From the NCBI GenBank assembly GCA_023443095.1, contig JAEZVV010000155.1:1-7349 (forward strand): a stretch of 7,349 bases of DNA, written 5' to 3'. The DNA is from Pseudomonadota bacterium (GTDB lineage: Bacteria; Pseudomonadota; Gammaproteobacteria; Burkholderiales; Burkholderiaceae_F). The notes beneath the pieces were generated by a model. The model did no database searches, was not told the origin of the DNA, and saw only the letters and a program-made list of their open reading frames with translations. The position numbers were made by a program, and so were the translations under genes. Positions 4,531-7,349 of the stretch are shown here, one piece after another. Numbering within the stretch: position 1 is the stretch's first letter; each line of letters begins with the position of its first letter.

Positions 4531-7349
4531 ATGGAACGACGCAAGTTTCTGGGCGGCGCCGCCGCCATCGGCGCTGCCACCGCGGCCAGCACTACGGCGC
4601 AGGCCAAGCCCGCACCCGAAAACCTCGACCGCTTCGCCCCTCGGGCGCTCGAACCCGAGTTCCGGGTCGACACGGCCAGCGGCAAGATCGAACGCAACCC
4701 CAAGCAGCGCGTGGCTTTCGCCCGCTGCTTCGGCTGCCTTGACCATTGCAATCTGCGTGTACGCGTGGACGTCAAAAGCGACAAGGTGATCCGCGTCTCT
4801 GGCAACCCGTATTGCGAGAACAACAACGGCAAGCCACTGCCGCTCGAGATGCCGGTCAAGGAGGCGATGCTCGCGCTGTCGGCCTACCGGGACCGCGGAC
4901 TCGAATCGCGCGCCACCTCGTGCGGTCGCGGCTCGGCCACTGCGGATTCGGTCGACGAACCGCGCCGAGTGACACAGGTATTGAAGCGGGTCGGCAAGCG
5001 CGGCGAGCGCCAATGGAAGAGCATTCCTTACGAACAGGCCCTGCAGGAGATCATCGAGGGCGGCAACCTCTTCGGCGAGGGCCATGTCAAGGGCTTGCGC
5101 GAGGTTTACCGGCCTGACGAGCTCGCCGCGCCCGGCCAGCCCGAGTTCGGCCCGGCAACCAACCGGCTGGGCTCCGGCTACATGTCGGAGATCACCGCTC
5201 GCGCCAACTTCTACACCCGCTTCATGAAGCAGAGCTGGGGCACGATCAACCTCGGCAAGAAGTCGGCCTACTGCGGCGCGCAACAACGGCTGGGCCTGGC
5301 GATGGCGCTCAAGGACCCGCTCACGGGCGCGATGCACAACCACCCCGACTGGAACGAGGCCAAGTTCGCGATCTTCCTCGGCACCAGTCCCGGAGTCTCG
5401 GGCAACAGCCTGAACTCGCTCGGCCGCCTGCTCGCCGATGCTCGCGTCGAGCACGGCATGAAATACGTGGTGGTCGACCCCATCCTGCGCGCCACTTCCA
5501 ACACCTCCCGCGATGGCCGCTCGAGCTGGCTGCCGATCAACCCCGGCGAGGACACCGCTTTCCTGTTCGGGGTGATGCACGAGATCTTCGCGCGCGAGAG
5601 CTTCAACCGCGCCCATCTCGAAAATCCAGGCCCGGCCGCCGCCAAGGCGACGGGCGAGATCCACCACACCAACGCCACCCACCTGCTGGTGCGCGACCCC
5701 AAGCACCCGCTCTACAACAAGTTCCTGCGCGCCGACGCTCTCGGGCTGGGCGAGGCCAAGACCGCTGTCGCAATCTGCAAGGCCAGCAAGACGCCTTTTG
5801 CCGCCACCGAGGCCAAACCCGGCGAGCTTTTCTTCAAGGGCTCGATCAGGGACAAGGACGGCAAGGAAATCGCGGTCGAGACCGCTCTGTCCGTGTTCCG
5901 CTCCCATGTGCGCGAGCGCAGCCTCGAGCATTACGCCGAAGTGACCGGGATCAGCGTCGCCGACCTGCAGTGGGTCGCCAAGGAGTTCACCGGCTACGGC
6001 CGCAAGGCTTCGGTGATGCTGTCGACCGCGAGCAATAATCACGACGGCTTTGTCACCGGGTTTGCGGTCGGCGTGATGAACACCTTGATCGGCGCGCACG
6101 ACGCCAAGGGCGGCGCGACCTACGCCCGTGGCGCGCACCGCGGCAAGCCGCGTTACTCGCTTGGCAAGTTCGACGGCGCCAAGGACCGCAAGACGCTCGG
6201 CGTGTCGATCAGCCGCGAAGGCTTCTACGAGAAGTCGACCGAGTACGCAAAAAAGAAGACTGCCGGCCAGAACCCCTACCCCGCGGCCCATCCCTGGATG
6301 GCGATCGCCCCGGTCGAACACACCGGCGAGGTGCTGGTAAGCCACGCCAACCGCTCGCCTTATGCGCTCGACGTTTTCTTCAACTGGCGCACCAATCCCT
6401 TCTACATGAACGCCGGCATGTACGAGGAAGTCGTCGGTGCGATCAAGGACCCGAAAAAGACCAACCTCTTTGTCGCGATCGACGCCCACCTCAACGAGAC
6501 CAACGAACTCGCCGACTACTTCATACCCGACCTCAATTTCATGGAGGAGTACGCCGCCGACCGCATGTGGGGTTCGGACATGAAGGGCGTATCGGCCGGC
6601 GCGCCCGTGGTCACCCCGCGCACCGTCAAGACGGCACGTGGCGAACACGTGTGTATGGAGCGCTTCCTCATCGACATCGCGCTCGCGCTCAAGCTTCCGG
6701 GCTTCGGCAAGGGCGCGATCGCCGACGACGCTGGCGGCAAGCACGACCTCTTCACGCCCGAGGACTACTACGCCAAGCAACTGGCCAACATCGCCCTCGA
6801 CGGCAAGCCGCTGCCGCCGGCCACGGCCGAAGACCTCGAATGGTCGGGCGCCGACTACGCGTTGCAGAAGCTCAAGGGCAAGGTCAGCGAAGACGAACTG
6901 CTGCGCGTCGGTTTCCTGCTCTCGCGCGGCGGCCGCTACGACGCGGTCGAGCGCTACGACGGCGACTTCCTTTCGGGCTTTGCCGGGCGCGAACTGCGGA
7001 TCTACAACGAAAAGCTTTCCGAGTTCCGCCACTCGTATAGCGGCGAGCGCTTCGAGGGCCACCCCTCGTACCACCGGCCGCGTTTCTGGAGCGGCGCCTC
7101 GCTCGAGCAAGCCTGGCCACGCTCGCAGTACCCGCTGCTTTTCTCGTCGTTCAAGCCGGCACTGCGCAGCCCGTATTCGGTCTCGCTCGCCAAAATCACG
7201 GCGCTCGCGCCGGAAGCCGGCAACCACGTCCTGCTCAACAGCGCGGACGCGGCCAGGCTCGGCATCATGAGCGGCGACCGGGTCCGAGTCACGACACCGG
7301 TCGGGCGCAGCGCTCTCGGCACTGCGCTCGCCGACGCAGGCGTCAAGCA
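4531..7349 (+). CDS. ttrA: Tetrathionate reductase-type molybdopterin catalytic subunit TtrA, 3' end cut by the window
   Basis: An uninterrupted frame of 939 codons running off the right edge. Salmonella TtrA is about 1,020 residues, so roughly 80 are probably missing. The product is a Tat-exported molybdenum bis-MGD enzyme of the DMSO reductase superfamily; characterised members reduce tetrathionate to thiosulfate in the periplasm during anaerobic respiration. Seen: a Tat motif ERRKFLGG (2-9), an alanine-rich core and AQA cleavage after residue 25; [4Fe-4S] ligands C66, C69, C73 and C131, with the long gap before the fourth Cys that Ttr-type enzymes show; C248 in SAYCG at the expected molybdenum-ligand position, as in TtrA. 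The KRVGKRGERQW, EGGNLFGEGHV, FGPATN and GTSPGVSGN segments match remembered Salmonella TtrA far better than arsenate, polysulfide or nitrate reductases. A region near 880-935 (PLLFSSF, VLLNSADAARLGI, GDRVRV) is the molydopterin-dinucleotide-binding domain typical of the family. The ATG has AAGGAG 6 nt upstream, 13 nt after ttrB. The substrate could be another sulfur or selenium oxyanion within the clade. Confidence 0.88.
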   Translation, partial: MERRKFLGGAAAIGAATAASTTAQAKPAPENLDRFAPRALEPEFRVDTASGKIERNPKQRVAFARCFGCLDHCNLRVRVDVKSDKVIRVSGNPYCENNNGKPLPLEMPVKEAMLALSAYRDRGLESRATSCGRGSATADSVDEPRRVTQVLKRVGKRGERQWKSIPYEQALQEIIEGGNLFGEGHVKGLREVYRPDELAAPGQPEFGPATNRLGSGYMSEITARANFYTRFMKQSWGTINLGKKSAYCGAQQRLGLAMALKDPLTGAMHNHPDWNEAKFAIFLGTSPGVSGNSLNSLGRLLADARVEHGMKYVVVDPILRATSNTSRDGRSSWLPINPGEDTAFLFGVMHEIFARESFNRAHLENPGPAAAKATGEIHHTNATHLLVRDPKHPLYNKFLRADALGLGEAKTAVAICKASKTPFAATEAKPGELFFKGSIRDKDGKEIAVETALSVFRSHVRERSLEHYAEVTGISVADLQWVAKEFTGYGRKASVMLSTASNNHDGFVTGFAVGVMNTLIGAHDAKGGATYARGAHRGKPRYSLGKFDGAKDRKTLGVSISREGFYEKSTEYAKKKTAGQNPYPAAHPWMAIAPVEHTGEVLVSHANRSPYALDVFFNWRTNPFYMNAGMYEEVVGAIKDPKKTNLFVAIDAHLNETNELADYFIPDLNFMEEYAADRMWGSDMKGVSAGAPVVTPRTVKTARGEHVCMERFLIDIALALKLPGFGKGAIADDAGGKHDLFTPEDYYAKQLANIALDGKPLPPATAEDLEWSGADYALQKLKGKVSEDELLRVGFLLSRGGRYDAVERYDGDFLSGFAGRELRIYNEKLSEFRHSYSGERFEGHPSYHRPRFWSGASLEQAWPRSQYPLLFSSFKPALRSPYSVSLAKITALAPEAGNHVLLNSADAARLGIMSGDRVRVTTPVGRSALGTALADAGVK

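Noticed and set aside
4387..7227. 946-residue open frame on the minus strand
   Set aside because: It is the antisense shadow of ttrA. The plus frame has a Tat signal, [4Fe-4S] cysteines, a Mo-ligand cysteine and long TtrA matches. The minus product is a low-complexity string rich in R, G, A, V and L without domains.
4531..7349. Arsenate (ArrA) or polysulfide/thiosulfate (PsrA/PhsA) reductase as the identity
   Set aside because: The C-X2-C-X3-C-X57-C spacing and the EGGNLFGEGHV, KRVGKRGE and SAYCG segments fit TtrA better. Without a tree the substrate remains tentative, but these alternatives are less likely.

Overview
The window is GC-rich (clearly above 60 percent by eye), with compact genes, good Shine-Dalgarno sequences before several genes and long antisense open frames opposite real genes. 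The content fits a Gram-negative, probably a betaproteobacterium able to respire anaerobically: there are two twin-arginine (Tat) signals on a molybdenum oxidoreductase, a Sec-exported periplasmic flavoprotein and LysE/EamA exporters. The lineage is an inference from gene style; no rRNA or tRNA is present to fix it.

Layout. (1) 80-1573, minus strand: a secreted FAD-dependent oxidoreductase of the fumarate reductase/ketosteroid dehydrogenase flavoprotein superfamily, without a heme domain and without the usual fumarate-binding residues. A 10-bp-stem hairpin follows its stop codon. (2) A 199-bp divergent spacer. (3) 1773-3264, plus strand: two exporters from unrelated families, LysE/RhtB then EamA/DMT, 4 nt apart and probably translationally coupled. 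(4) 3300-3518: a 72-residue KTSC-domain protein behind a near-perfect ribosome-binding site. (5) 3519-3821: a 303-bp non-coding stretch with three separate inverted repeats. (6) 3822-7349: ttrB then ttrA, 13 nt apart. These encode the four-cluster ferredoxin and the molybdopterin catalytic subunit of a tetrathionate-reductase-type enzyme. ttrA is still open at the right edge, with 939 codons visible.

How it works together. TtrA and TtrB should both be exported by Tat and form a periplasmic electron-transfer unit that takes electrons from the quinol pool and reduces a sulfur oxyanion (tetrathionate to thiosulfate in characterised relatives). The membrane quinol-oxidising subunit TtrC, which lies between ttrB and ttrA in Salmonella, is not between them here and must lie outside the window or be replaced. 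No TtrS/TtrR-like sensor or regulator is visible. The two exporters and the KTSC gene look like ordinary chromosomal cargo, and nothing in the sequence ties them or the flavoprotein to tetrathionate respiration. The most interesting parts are the rearranged ttrBA locus with its dyad-rich leader and the flavoprotein of unknown substrate. I did not find a clearly unprecedented system.
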